Below, piece by piece: positions 1 through 10,377 of a stretch of 64,000 nt of DNA. Location: assembly GCF_033807715.1 (NCBI RefSeq), contig NC_084591.1:45510368-45574367 (forward strand). The letters run 5' to 3'. The notes below the pieces were generated by a model. That model made no database searches and was not told the origin of the DNA. It saw only the letters and a program-made list of their open reading frames with translations. How positions within the stretch are numbered: the stretch's first letter is position 1; each line of letters begins with the position of its first letter. The position numbers and the translations under genes were made by a program. The stretch comes from Cololabis saira. Lineage: Eukaryota > Chordata > Actinopteri > Beloniformes > Belonidae.

Positions 1-1096
1 CTGTATGTCAAACCATTCAAAAGATATTGGACTTTAACGTATCGGCCAATCAGAAGAAGGGGCGGGGCTAATTTGCACCAATGAGGGTCAGGGACTCGAT
101 ACTTAGTCATTTGACACCACCCATGTCTCTGTATGTCAAACCATTCAAAAGATATTGGACTATAACGTATCGGCCAATCAGAAGAAGGGGCGGGGCTAAT
201 TTGCACCAATGAGGGTCAGGGACTCGATACTTAGTCATTTGACACCACCCATGTCTCTGTATGTCAAACCATTCAAAAGATATTGGACTTTAACGTATCA
301 GCCAATCAGAAGAAGGGGCGGGGCTAATTTGCACCAATGAGGGTCAGGGGCTCGATACTTAGTCATTTGACACCACCCATGTCTCTGTATGTCAAACCAT
401 TCAAAAGATATTGGACTTTAACGTATCAGCCAATCAGAAGAAGGGGCGGGGCTAATTTGCACCAATGAGGGTCAGGGGCTCGATACTTAGTCATTTGATA
501 CCACCCGTGACACTCTATGTCAAACCATTCAAAAGATATTGGACTATAACGTATCGGCCAATCAGAAGAAGGGGCGGGGCTAATTTGCACCAATGAGGGT
601 CAGGGGCTCGATACTTAGTCATTTGACACCACCCATGTCTCTGTATGTCAAACCATTCAAAAGATATTGGACTTTAACGTATCAGCCAATCAGAAGAAGG
701 GGCGGGGCTAATTTGCACCAATGAGGGTCAGGGGCTCGATACTTAGTCATTTGATACCACCCGTGACACTCTATGTCAAACCATTCAAAAGATATTGGAC
801 TATAACGTATCGGCCAATCAGAAGAAGGGGCGGGGCTAATTTGCACCAATGAGGGTCAGGGGCTCGATACTTAGTCATTTGATACCACCCGTGAGTCTCT
901 ATGTCAAACCATTCAAAAGATATTGGACTATAACGTATCGGCCAATCAGAAGAAGGGGCGGGGCTAATTTGCACCAATGAGGGTCAGGGGCTCGATACTT
1001 AGTCATTTGATACCACCCGTGAGTCTCTATGTCAAACCATTCAAAAGATATTGGACTATAACGTATCGGCCAATCAGAAGAAGGGGCGGGGCTAAT
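1..1096 (-). repeat. Satellite A array 1 (128 bp monomer, about 8.6 copies)
   Basis: Tandem 128 bp monomers; the window opens inside one. The + strand monomer has, in order, TATGTCAAACCATTCAAAAG, GATATTGGACTWTAACGTAT, CRGCCAATCAGAAGAAGG, GGCGGGGCTAATTTGCACC, and AATGAGGGTCAGG leading to CTCGATACTTAGTCATTTGA and CACCACCC. Monomers differ at a few diagnostic sites (CGGCC/CAGCC, GGGACTC/GGGGCTC, ACACCACCCATGTCT/ATACCACCCGTGAGT). Strand is given as minus because the related module in the intact element at 62129-63897 reads in that direction. 128 is not a multiple of 3, so open frames are short and frame-shifted from monomer to monomer; it is not coding. Confidence 0.98.
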
Positions 1097-1159
1097 ATGT
1101 ATATATAATATACAAATGTAAATATTTATATGTATAATAATAATAATATACATATATAT
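1093..1159. repeat. AT-rich palindrome closing class I arrays
   Basis: About 67 bp of nearly pure A/T. The outer arms ATATGTATAT and ATATACATAT are inverted repeats that could extrude as a hairpin, with (TAA)n in the loop side. The same block closes every A array except the one ending at 30043. It sits between the last, truncated A monomer and block B. Confidence 0.9.
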
Positions 1160-1265
1160 CCCATGAACCTGTCCCCAGCAGGACTGGGGATCATGTAAGG
1201 TCAAAAGGTCAGGGTTCAGATTCCTCCATTATCCAAGGTAAAGTATTATGAAGTCTGCATTGAGT

Positions 1266-1298
1266 GGGTCATGTGACTAGTTCTGGGTCACATGACCC
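1266..1298. promoter_or_regulatory. E-box inverted repeat in block B
   Basis: GGGTCATGTGAC and GTCACATGACCC are perfect 12 bp arms around a 9 nt loop. Each arm holds a TCATGTGA/TCACATGA core, the type of site bound by MITF/TFE/USF bHLH-Zip factors. The full palindrome is kept in P-type B copies and also at 30057-30092. Types Q and R keep only the left part. Binding is not shown by the sequence. Confidence 0.5.
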
Positions 1299-2058
1299 GG
1301 AAGTATGGTAGTGTATATTGTATTGGAATGACTCAGCTAGTTCTTCGGATTTGACAAGCCTCAAATAACTTCACCTTGTAATCAAACTGTAGCTCCTAGC
1401 AGAAAAACAAAGACATCGTGAGAGAGACAGAACCCGGAAGATTCTGACAATCTTAATTTTATTCAGATATTCCTTAAAATGTGTTAGTAACGGCAATTCG
1501 AAAACAAAAATGAGATTTTTTTGAAGAAAACTTATTTTAACATTAGACTTAATGGAGACAGAGGCAGGATTTGGCGTGACTCTTGGCTCCCCCGTTCAAA
1601 TTTTGTGCACACCACGCCTGTCAAAGTCACATTATTTGAATCTCAACATCTATGTCTACATTCTGACCAAAGATTATCTTTCTAGCTTTTACGGTTCGGC
1701 CGTGAGCTCAAGTTACAAATAAAAATTATGGTCATTTTTTCAAAGTCTCTCGCACTCTGATCAATTAGAACCGCACTGTAGATTTGACAAAAAAGTGATT
1801 TCCAGTCCTCGCTTGAGCGCTCATATCTTGAAAAGTGTACATTTTAGGAAAAAACAGTCCGGGGTTTGGAGAGAGAAGAGAAGTTTTCCTCCGTTTTGAA
1901 GTCTGAATGACGTTTCTACGTCCAAGTATGAGAAAGATACGTGACTCGGAAAAAAGGTGAATTTTGTCTTTTTTTTCTCAACATTTTCCCATCCGCTTAT
2001 AATGGCGCCATTGAAATGCATGGGAAAATCTTCCCCATTAGTTTGGAAATTTGGAAAT

Positions 2059-2081
2059 GTTTTTGCACTTCGTGCAAAAAC
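2059..2081. repeat. Perfect hairpin in block B
   Basis: GTTTTTGCAC-TTC-GTGCAAAAAC: 10 bp perfect arms with a 3 nt loop. It is present in nearly every B copy; one loop-adjacent change (TTTGTG) occurs near 47830. Confidence 0.85.
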
Positions 2082-2238
2082 TATTCGTGCCATCGTTCTG
2101 AAAATCCACAGGACTGTAGTTAAATTCAGGGCCTACAACTTTCTAAATCGGTTCAGAATTTTTCGAGTAACGGTGTGCGAGTGGTGAGGCCCCAAAGTTG
2201 ACGCAATGCGTTCCGGATGGGGCAAAAAGTGCACGTTT

Positions 2239-2263
2239 GTGCACGTTGCGCAAAAACGTGCAC
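2239..2263. repeat. GTGCACGTT hairpin in block B
   Basis: GTGCACGTT-GCGCAAA-AACGTGCAC: 9 bp perfect arms, 7 nt loop. It is conserved in almost all B copies; the copy near 53960 has CATGCC in place of CACGCC just after the arm. Confidence 0.85.
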
Positions 2264-2403
2264 GCCAATCGCTAATAAAAGTCATACCAATCGATTCCCG
2301 ATTAAGGCGCACGTTTCTACGTTTTTACTTTTTGAGTTTTCTCAAAGCTGCGCAACTAGTTACGCGCCGAAGTTTATACGGAAGAATATGGAATAAATAA
2401 TAA

Positions 2404-2626
2404 GCCTGAGCAATAGTATTAGTGCCTCGTGCTGCGCACGAGGCACTCCTCCTCCATTGAGCTTGCGCATCTCAATGGAGGAGGAGTGCCACGTGGCGCA
2501 GCCGTGGCACTAATAAGCCTGAGCAATAGTATTAGTGCCTCGTGCTGCGCACGAGGCACTCCTCCTCCATTGAGCTTGCGCATCTCAATGGAGGAGGCGT
2601 GCCACGTGGCGCAGCCGTGGCACTAA
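2404..2626. repeat. Hairpin unit C, two tandem copies
   Basis: Two 113 bp units (2404 and 2517), each with three successive stem-loops: GTGCCTCGTG/CACGAGGCAC (10 bp arms, 5 nt loop), CTCCTCCATTGAG/CTCAATGGAGGAG (at least 13 bp arms, about 9 nt loop), and GTGCCACG/CGTGGCAC (8 bp arms, 9 nt loop). The whole unit is also an imperfect palindrome. Units are joined by TAA. There is no tRNA-type anticodon arm or polymerase III box pair, so I call it a foldback module, not an RNA gene. Confidence 0.93.
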
Positions 2627-2685
2627 CTAGACAAAATTCCCGGGAAATTTTGAAGTGCCACGGACTACTGCCGGATGATCGCGGG
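2627..2685. repeat. Linker D copy 1
   Basis: About 60 bp starting CTAGACAAAATTCCCGGGAA and ending GCCGGATGATCGCGGG. It has a near-palindrome around CCCGGG and is followed directly by a truncated A monomer. Present once per cassette with only small changes (GACAAAA or GACCAAAA). Confidence 0.93.
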
Positions 2686-3837
2686 ATGCACCCATGAAGG
2701 TCAAGGACTCGATACTTGGTCATTTGACACCACCCATGACTCTCTATGTCAAACCATTCAAAAGATATTGGACTATAACGTATCGGCCAATCAGAAGAAG
2801 GGGCGGGGCTAATTTGCACCAATGAGGGTCAGGGACTCGATACTTAGTCATTTGACACCACCCATGTGTCTGTATGTCAAACCATTCAAAAGATATTGGA
2901 CTTTAACGTATCGGCCAATCAGAAGAAGGGGCGGGGCTAATTTGCACCAATGAGGGTCAGGGACTCGATACTTAGTCATTTGACACCACCCATGTCTCTG
3001 TATGTCAAACCATTCAAAAGATATTGGACTATAACGTATCGGCCAATCAGAAGAAGGGGCGGGGCTAATTTGCACCAATGAGGGTCAGGGACTCGATACT
3101 TAGTCATTTGACACCACCCATGTCTCTGTATGTCAAACCATTCAAAAGATATTGGACTATAACGTATCGGCCAATCAGAAGAAGGGGCGTGGCTAATTTG
3201 CACCAATGAGGGTCAGGGACTCGATACTTAGTCATTTGACACCACCCATGTCTCTGTATGTCAAACCATTCAAAAGATATTGGACTTTAACGTATCAGCC
3301 AATCAGAAGAAGGGGCGGGGCTAATTTGCACCAATGAGGGTCAGGGGCTCGATACTTAGTCATTTGATACCACCCGTGACACTCTATGTCAAACCATTCA
3401 AAAGATATTGGACTATAACGTATCGGCCAATCAGAAGAAGGGGCGGGGCTAATTTGCACCAATGAGGGTCAGGGGCTCGATACTTAGTCATTTGACACCA
3501 CCCATGTCTCTGTATGTCAAACCATTCAAAAGATATTGGACTTTAACGTATCAGCCAATCAGAAGAAGGGGCGGGGCTAATTTGCACCAATGAGGGTCAG
3601 GGGCTCGATACTTAGTCATTTGATACCACCCGTGACACTCTATGTCAAACCATTCAAAAGATATTGGACTATAACGTATCGGCCAATCAGAAGAAGGGGC
3701 GGGGCTAATTTGCACCAATGAGGGTCAGGGGCTCGATACTTAGTCATTTGATACCACCCGTGAGTCTCTATGTCAAACCATTCAAAAGATATTGGACTAT
3801 AACGTATCGGCCAATCAGAAGAAGGGGCGGGGCTAAT
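2686..3837 (-). repeat. Satellite A array 2 (9 monomers) with AT-rich end
   Basis: Begins with the partial monomer fused to D (ATGCACCCATGAAGGTCAAGG) and ends in GGGGCTAAT at the AT-rich palindrome (3832-3900). Length is 9 x 128 bp. Contains both GGGGCGGGGC and GGGGCGTGGC monomers. Confidence 0.97.
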
Positions 3838-3900
3838 ATGTATATATAATATACAAATGTAAATATTTATATGTATAATAATAATAATATACATATATAT

Positions 3901-5155
3901 CCCATGAACCTGTCCCCAGCAGGACTGGGGATCATGTAAGGTCAAAAGGTCAGGGTTCAGATTCCTCCATTATCCAAGGTAAAGTATTATGAAGTCTGCA
4001 TTGAGTGGGTCATGTGACTAGTTCTGGGTCACATGACCCGGAAGTATGGTAGTGTATATTGTATTGGAATGACTCAGCTAGTTCTTCGGATTTGACAAGC
4101 CTCAAATAACTTCACCTTGTAAACAAACTGTAGCTCCTAGCAGAAAAACAAAGACATCGTGAGAGAGACAGAACCCGGAAGATTCTGACAATCTTAATTT
4201 TATTCAGATATTCCTTAAAATGTGTTAGTAACGGCAATTCGAAAACAAAAATGAGATTTTTTTGAAGAAATTTTTATTTAACATTGCAGTGAATGGAGAG
4301 AGAGACAGGAATTGGCATGGCTCTTAGTCTCCCCGTTTAAATTTTGTGCACACCACGCCTGTCAAAGTCACATTTTAAGAATACCAAAATGTATGTCTAC
4401 ATTCTGACCAAAAATTATCTGTCCAGCTTTTACGGTTCGGCCGTGAGGTCGAGTTACAAATAAAAATTATGGTCATTTTTTCAGGGTTCTGCTCACTCTG
4501 ATCAATTAAAACCTCCACTCTAGATTTGAAAAAGGGGGTTTTTTAGTCCTCGCTTGAAGGCTCATATCTTGAAAAGTGTACATTTTAGGAAAAAACAGTC
4601 CGGGGTTTAGAGAGAGAAGAGAAGTTTTCCTCCGTTTTGAAGTTTGAATGACGTTTCTACGTGCAAGTATGAGAAAGATACGTGACTTGGAAAAAAGGTG
4701 AATTTTGTCTTTTTTTTCTCAACATTTTCCTATCCGCTTTGAATGGCGCCATTGAAATGCATGGGAAAACAGTTCCCCATTAGTTTGGAAATTTGGAAAT
4801 GTTTTTGCACTTCGTGCAAAAACTATTCGTGCCATCGTTCTGAAAATCCAGAGGACTGTAGTTAAATTCAGGGCCTACAACTTTCTAAATCGGTTCAGAA
4901 TTTTTCGAGTAACGGTATGCGAGTGGTGAGGCCCCAAAGTTCACGCAATGCGTTCCGGATGGGGCAAAAAGCGCACGTTTGTGCACGTTGCGCAAAAACG
5001 TGCACGCCAATCGCTTATAAAAGTCATACCAATTGATTCCCGATTAAGTCGCACGTTTCTACGTTTTTACTTTTTGAGTTTTCTCAAAGCTGTGCGACTA
5101 GTTACGCGCCGAAGTTTATACGGAAGAATATGGAATAAATAATAATAAATAATAA
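3901..5155 (-). repeat. Block B copy 2 (outer half P)
   Basis: The inner slot near 4720-4780 has the GCTTTGAATGGCGCCATTG ... GGGAAAACAGTTCC form, shared with copies 3 and 11. AAACAAACTGTAG (instead of AATCAAACTG) near 4122 is shared only with copy 11, which marks them as duplicates. Ends in an ATAATAATAAATAATAA spacer. Confidence 0.92.
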
Positions 5156-5438
5156 GCCTGAGCAATAGTATTAGTGCCTCGTGCTGCGCACGAGGCACTC
5201 CTCCTCCATTGAGCTTGCGCATCTCAATGGAGGAGGCGTGCCACGTGGCGCAGCCGTGGCACTAATAAGCCTGAGCAATAGTATTAGTGCCTCGTGCTGC
5301 GCACGAGGCACTCCTCCTCCATTGAGCTTGCGCATCTCAATGGAGGAGGAGTGCCACGTGGCGCAGCCGTGGCACTAACTAGACCAAAATTCCCGGGAAA
5401 TTTTGAAGTGCCACGGACTACTGCCGGATGATCGCGGG
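5156..5438. repeat. Two C units plus linker D
   Basis: C units start at 5156 and 5269; D occupies 5379-5438. The first C unit carries GGAGGAGGCGTG (stem mismatch) and the second GGAGGAGGAGTG (full stem). Confidence 0.92.
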
Positions 5439-6334
5439 ATGCACCCATGAAGGTCAAGGACTCGATACTTGGTCATTTGACACCACCCATGACTCTCTAT
5501 GTCAAACCATTCAAAAGATATTGGACTATAACGTATCGGCCAATCAGAAGAAGGGGCGTGGCTAATTTGCACCAATGAGGGTCAGGGACTCGATACTTAG
5601 TCATTTGACACCACCCATGTCTCTGTATGTCAAACCATTCAAAAGATATTGGACTTTAACGTATCAGCCAATCAGAAGAAGGGGCGTGGCTAATTTGCAC
5701 CAATGAGGGTCAGGGACTCGATACTTGGTCATTTGACACCACCCATGTCTCTGTATGTCAAACCATTCAAAAGATATTGGACTATAACGTATCGGCCAAT
5801 CAGAAGAAGGGGCGTGGCTAATTTGCACCAATGAGGGTCAGGGACTCGATACTTAGTCATTTGACACCACCCATGTCTCTGTATGTCAAACCATTCAAAA
5901 GATATTGGACTTTAACGTATCAGCCAATCAGAAGAAGGGGCGTGGCTAATTTGCACCAATGAGGGTCAGGGACTCGATACTTAGTCATTTGACACCACCC
6001 ATGTCTCTGTATGTCAAACCATTCAAAAGATATTGGACTATAACGTATCGGCCAATCAGAAGAAGGGGCGTGGCTAATTTGCACCAATGAGGGTCAGGGA
6101 CTCGATACTTAGTCATTTGACACCACCCATGTCTCTGTATGTCAAACCATTCAAAAGATATTGGACTTTAACGTATCAGCCAATCAGAAGAAGGGGCGGG
6201 GCTAATTTGCACCAATGAGGGTCAGGGGCTCGATACTTAGTCATTTGATACCACCCGTGAGTCTCTATGTCAAACCATTCAAAAGATATTGGACTATAAC
6301 GTATCGGCCAATCAGAAGAAGGGGCGGGGCTAAT
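5439..6334 (-). repeat. Satellite A array 3 (7 monomers) with AT-rich end
   Basis: Shortest A array, 7 x 128 bp. Mostly GGGGCGTGGC monomers, with GGGGCGGGGC in the last two. AT-rich palindrome 6331-6397. Confidence 0.97.
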
Positions 6335-6397
6335 ATGTATATATAATATACAAATGTAAATATTTATATGTATAATAATAATAATATACATATATAT

Positions 6398-7646
6398 CCC
6401 ATGAACCTGTCCCCAGCAGGACTGGGGATCATGTAAGGTCAAAAGGTCAGGGTTCAGATTCCTCCATTATCCAAGGTAAAGTATTATGAAGTCTGCATTG
6501 AGTGGGTCATGTGACTAGTTCTGGGTCACATGACCCGGAAGTATGGTAGTGTATATTGTATTGGAATGACTCAGCTAGTTCTTCGGATTTGACAAGCCTC
6601 AAATAACTTCACCTTGTAATCAAACTGTAGCTCCTAGCAGAAAAACAAAGACATCGTGAGAGAGACAGAACCCGGAAGATTCTGACAATCTTAATTTTAT
6701 TCAGATATTCCTTAAAATGTGTTAGTAACGGCAATTCGAAAACAAAAATGAGATTTTTTTGAAGAAAACTTATTTTAACATTAGAGTCAATGGAGACAGA
6801 GGCAGGATTTGGCGTGACTCTTGGCTCCCCCGTTCAAATTTTGTGCACACCACGCCTGTCAAAGTCACATTTTAAGAATACCAAAATGTATGTCTACATT
6901 CTGACCAAAAATGATCTGTCCAGCTTTTACGGTTCGGCCGTGAGGTCGAGTTACAAATAAAAATTATGATCATTTTTTCAAGGTTCTGCTCACTCTGATC
7001 AATTAAAACCTCCACTCTAGATTTGACAAAGAGTGATTTTCAGTCCTCGCTTGATGGCTCATATCTTGAAAAGTGTACATTTTAGGAAAAAACAGTCCGG
7101 GGTTTGGAGAGAGAAGAGAAGTTTTCCTCCGTTTTGAAGTTTGAATGACGTTTCTACGTGCAAGTATGAGAAAGATACGTGACTTGGAAAAAAGGTGAAT
7201 TTTGTCTTTTTTTTCTCAACATTTTCCCATCCGCTTTGAATGGCGCCATTGAAATGCATGGGAAAACAGTTCCCCATTAGTTTGGAAATTTGGAAATGTT
7301 TTTGCACTTCGTGCAAAAACTATTCGTGCCATCGTTCTGAAAATCCAGAGGACTGTAGTTAAATTCAGGGCCTACAACTTTCTAAATCGGTTCAGAATTT
7401 TTCGAGTAACGGTATGCGAGTGGTGAGGCCCCAAAGTTCACGCAATGCGTTCCGGATGGGGCAAAAAGTGCACGTTTGTGCACGTTGCGCAAAAACGTGC
7501 ACGCCAATCGCTTATAAAAGTCATACCAATTGATTCCCGATTAAGTCGCACGTTTCTACGTTTTTACTTTTTGAGTTTTCTCAAAGCTGCGCAACTAGTT
7601 ACGCGCCGAAGTTTATACGGAAGAATATGGAATAATAATAAATAAA
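6398..7646 (-). repeat. Block B copy 3 (outer half P)
   Basis: Inner slot as in copy 2 (GGGAAAACAGTTCC). No C unit follows; the AATAATAATAAATAAA spacer joins D directly. Confidence 0.92.
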
Positions 7647-7706
7647 CTAGACCAAAATTCCCGGGAAATTTTGAAGTGCCACGGACTACTGCCGGATGAT
7701 CGCGGG
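7647..7706. repeat. Linker D (no C)
   Basis: Standard D beginning CTAGACCAAAATTCCCGGG and ending ATGATCGCGG. Confidence 0.9.
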
Positions 7707-8875
7707 GCTCGATACTGAATAATATACTGATTAATATACTGATTAATATACTGATTAATATGACATCATCCATGACTCTGTATGTCAAACCATTCAAAAG
7801 ATATTGGACTATAACGTATCGGCCAATCAGAAGAAGGGGCGGGGCTAATTTGCACCAATGAGGGTCAGGGACTCGATACTTAGTCATTTGACACCACCCA
7901 TGTCTCTGTATGTCAAACCATTCAAAAGATATTGGACTTTAACGTATCAGCCAATCAGAAGAAGGGGCGGGGCTAATTTGCACATATGAGGGTCAGGGAC
8001 TCGATACTTAGTCATTTGACACCACCCATGTCTCTGTATGTCAATCCATTCAAAAGATATTGGACTATAACGTATCAGCCAATCAGAAGAAGGGGCGGGG
8101 CTAATTTGCACCAATGAGGGTCAGGGACTCGATACTTAGTCATTTGACACCACCCATGTCTCTGTATGTCAAACCATTCAAAAGATATTGGACTATAACG
8201 TATCAGCCAATCAGAATAAGGGGCGTGGCTAATTTGCACCAATGAGGGTCAGGGACTCGATACTTAGTCATTTGACACCACCCATGTCTCTGTATGTCAA
8301 ACCATTCAAAAGATATTGGACTATAACGTATCGGCCAATCAGAAGAAGGGGCGTGGCTAATTTGCACCAATGAGGGTCAGGGACTCGATACTTAGTCATT
8401 TGACACCACCCATGTCTCTGTATATCAAACCATTCAAAAGATATTGGACTTTAACGTATCAGCCAATCAGAAGAAGGGGCGGGGCTAATTTGCACCAATG
8501 AGGGTCAGGGGCTCAATACTTAGTCATTTGACACCACCCATGTCTCTGTATGTCAAACCATTCAAAAGATATTGGACTATAACGTATCGGCCAATCAGAA
8601 GAAGGGGCGGGGCTAATTTGCACCAATGAGGGTCAGGGACTCCATACTTAGTCATTTGACACCACCCATGTCTCTGTATGTCAAACCATTCAAAAGATAT
8701 TGGACTATAACGTATCGGCCAATCAGAAGAAGGGGCGTGGCTAATTGTCACCAATGAGGGTCAGGGACTCGATACTTAGTCATTTGACACCACCCATGTC
8801 TCTGTATGTCAAACCATTCAAAAGATATTGGACTATAACGTATCGGCCAATCACAAGAAGGGGCGGGGCTAATTT
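7707..8875 (-). repeat. Satellite A array 4 with ATACTGATTAAT micro-expansion
   Basis: The first monomer is the variant CTCGATACTGAATAATATAC and contains about four ATACTGATTAAT 12-mers (7712-7760) where other monomers have CTTAGTCATTTG. Normal 128 bp monomers follow (about 9 in all). One monomer has TGTATATCAAACC and one TCAGAATAAGG. AT-rich end 8876-8936, starting TTTGTGTATATAATATAC. Confidence 0.95.
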
Positions 8876-8936
8876 GTGTATATAATATACAAATGTAAAT
8901 ATTTATATGTATAATAATAATAATATACACATATAT

Positions 8937-10207
8937 CCAATGAACCTGTTCCCAGCAGGACTGGGGATCATGTAAGGTCAAAAGGTCAGGGTTCAGATTT
9001 CTCCATTATCCAGGTTATATTACATGAAGTCTGTAATGACTGTGTCATGTGACAAGGTCTGGGTCAGTCTAATCAGTACACCTGAGTTCTGGTTGTTAGG
9101 GGCAACAAGAACCTGATACAGAGGGAGCGGGAATGACAGCTAGATTTTCGGTTGTGACAAACCTCAAATCACTCCACTTTGCGGTCAAACCGTAGCTCTT
9201 AGCAGAAAAATGAAAACATCGTGAGAGACGGAGAACCCAGAACATTCTGTCAATCTTATTTTCATTCAGATATTCCTTAAAATGTGTTAGTAACGGCAAT
9301 TCGAAAACAAAAATGAGATTTTTTTGAAGAAAACTTCATTTAACATGGGACTCAATGGAGAGCGAGACAGGATTTGGCGTGTCTGTTGGGCCCCCCGTTA
9401 AAATTGTGTGCACACCACGCATGTCAAAGTCACATTTTATGAATCTCAACATCCATGTCTACATTCTGACCAAAAATTATCTTTCTAGCTTATACGGTTT
9501 GCCCGTGAGCTCGAGTTACAAATAAAAATTATGATCATTTTTCGAAAGTCTCTCCACTCTAATGAATTCGAACCGCACTGAAGATTTGACAAAAAAGTGA
9601 TTTCCAGTCCTCGCTTGAGCGCTCATATCTTGAAAAGTGTACATTTTAGGAAAAAACAGTCCGGGGTTTGGAGAGAGAAGAGAAGTTTTCCTCCGTTTTG
9701 AAGTTTGAATGACGTTTCTACGTGCAAGTATGAGAAAGATACGTGACTCAGAAAAAAGGTGTTTTTTTTTTTTTTTTAACCTCCTCCCACGCACAGTGTG
9801 AAATGCTGCCCCATACAAATACATGGGAAAATCTCCCCATTAGTTTGGAAATTTGGAAATGTTTTTGCACTTCGTGCAAAAACTATTTGTGCCATCGTTC
9901 TGAAAATCCACAGGACTGTAGTTAAATTCAGGGCCTACAACTTTCTAAATCGGTTCATAATTTTTCGAGTAACGGTGTGCGAGTGGTGAGGCCCCAAACT
10001 TCACGCAATGCGTTCCGGATGGGGCAAAAAGCGCACGTTTGTGCACGTTGCGCAAAAACGTGCACGCCAATCGCTAATAAAAGTCATACCAATCGATTCC
10101 CGAGTAAGGCGCACGTTTCTACGTTTTTACTTTTCGCGTTTTCTCAAAGCTGCGGGACTAGTTACGCGCCGAAGTTTTTACGGAAGAATATATAATAATA
10201 ATAATAA
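8937..10207 (-). repeat. Block B copy 4 (outer half Q, slot m3)
   Basis: First Q-type outer half: CCAATGAACCTGTTCCCAGC, GTGACAAGGTCTGGGTCAGT, GGTTGTTAGGGGCAAC and GAATGACAGCTAG replace the P sequence up to the CAGATATTCCTTAAAATG junction. The inner slot near 9760-9835 has a long T run, then CCTCCTCCCACGCACAGTG and GCTGCCCCATACAAATACAT. Confidence 0.92.
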
Positions 10208-10377
10208 GCCTGAGCAATAGTATGAGTGCCTCGTGCTGCGCACGAGGCACTCCGCCTCCATTGAGCTTGCGCAGCTCAATGGAGGAGGAGTGCCACGTGG
10301 CGCAGCCGTGGCACTAACTAGACCAAAATTCCCGGGAAATTTTGAAGTGCCACGGACTACTGCCGGATGATCGCGGG
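10208..10377. repeat. One C unit plus linker D
   Basis: C at 10208-10317, D at 10318-10377. The C stem has CTCCGCCTCC (a mismatch to GGAGGAGGAG) but carries AGCTCAATGG, which pairs fully with CCATTGAGCT. Confidence 0.92.

Larger units (their letters stand above)
1160..2403 (-). repeat. Block B copy 1 (outer half type P)
   Basis: First of 21 full copies of a roughly 1.24 kb non-coding block. Landmarks in order: CCCATGAACCTGTCCCCAGC at the left edge, an E-box palindrome (1266-1298), GGCAATTCGAAAACAAAAAT near 1490, TGTGCACACCACGCCTGTCA near 1605, a 10 bp-arm hairpin (2059-2081), a GTGCACGTT hairpin (2239-2263), and TTTATACGGAAGAATATGG at the right edge before a TAA-rich spacer. The minus-strand reading (TTCTTCCGTATAAACTTCGG onward) resembles internal parts of the teleost GGGCCCGAGCAC repeat family as I remember it. 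That is from memory, so family assignment is tentative. Confidence 0.93.

Noticed and set aside
771..1204. Recurring minus-strand frames of 68-109 codons with [23 protein letters not shown]
   Set aside because: They are readings of the 128 bp satellite, which shifts frame each monomer. They recur wherever three monomers lack a stop and run into the AT-rich block.
1821..2400. Recurring frames on both strands in block B (for example MARIVFARSAKTFPNFQTNGE and MRSGWGKKRTFVHVAQKRA)
   Set aside because: 60-114 codons, overlapping on opposite strands, altered freely by the slot swaps and T-run length changes between copies; no domain recognised.
2404..2516. C unit as a tRNA or tRNA-derived SINE because of its cloverleaf-like stems
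   Set aside because: Stem and loop sizes do not fit a tRNA, and no A-box/B-box pair or CCA-type end is seen.
2627..2685. Linker D as a recombination attachment site
   Set aside because: Conserved once per cassette with a CCCGGG near-palindrome, but there is no integrase gene, no crossover core and no integrated partner; it is better described as a cassette end.
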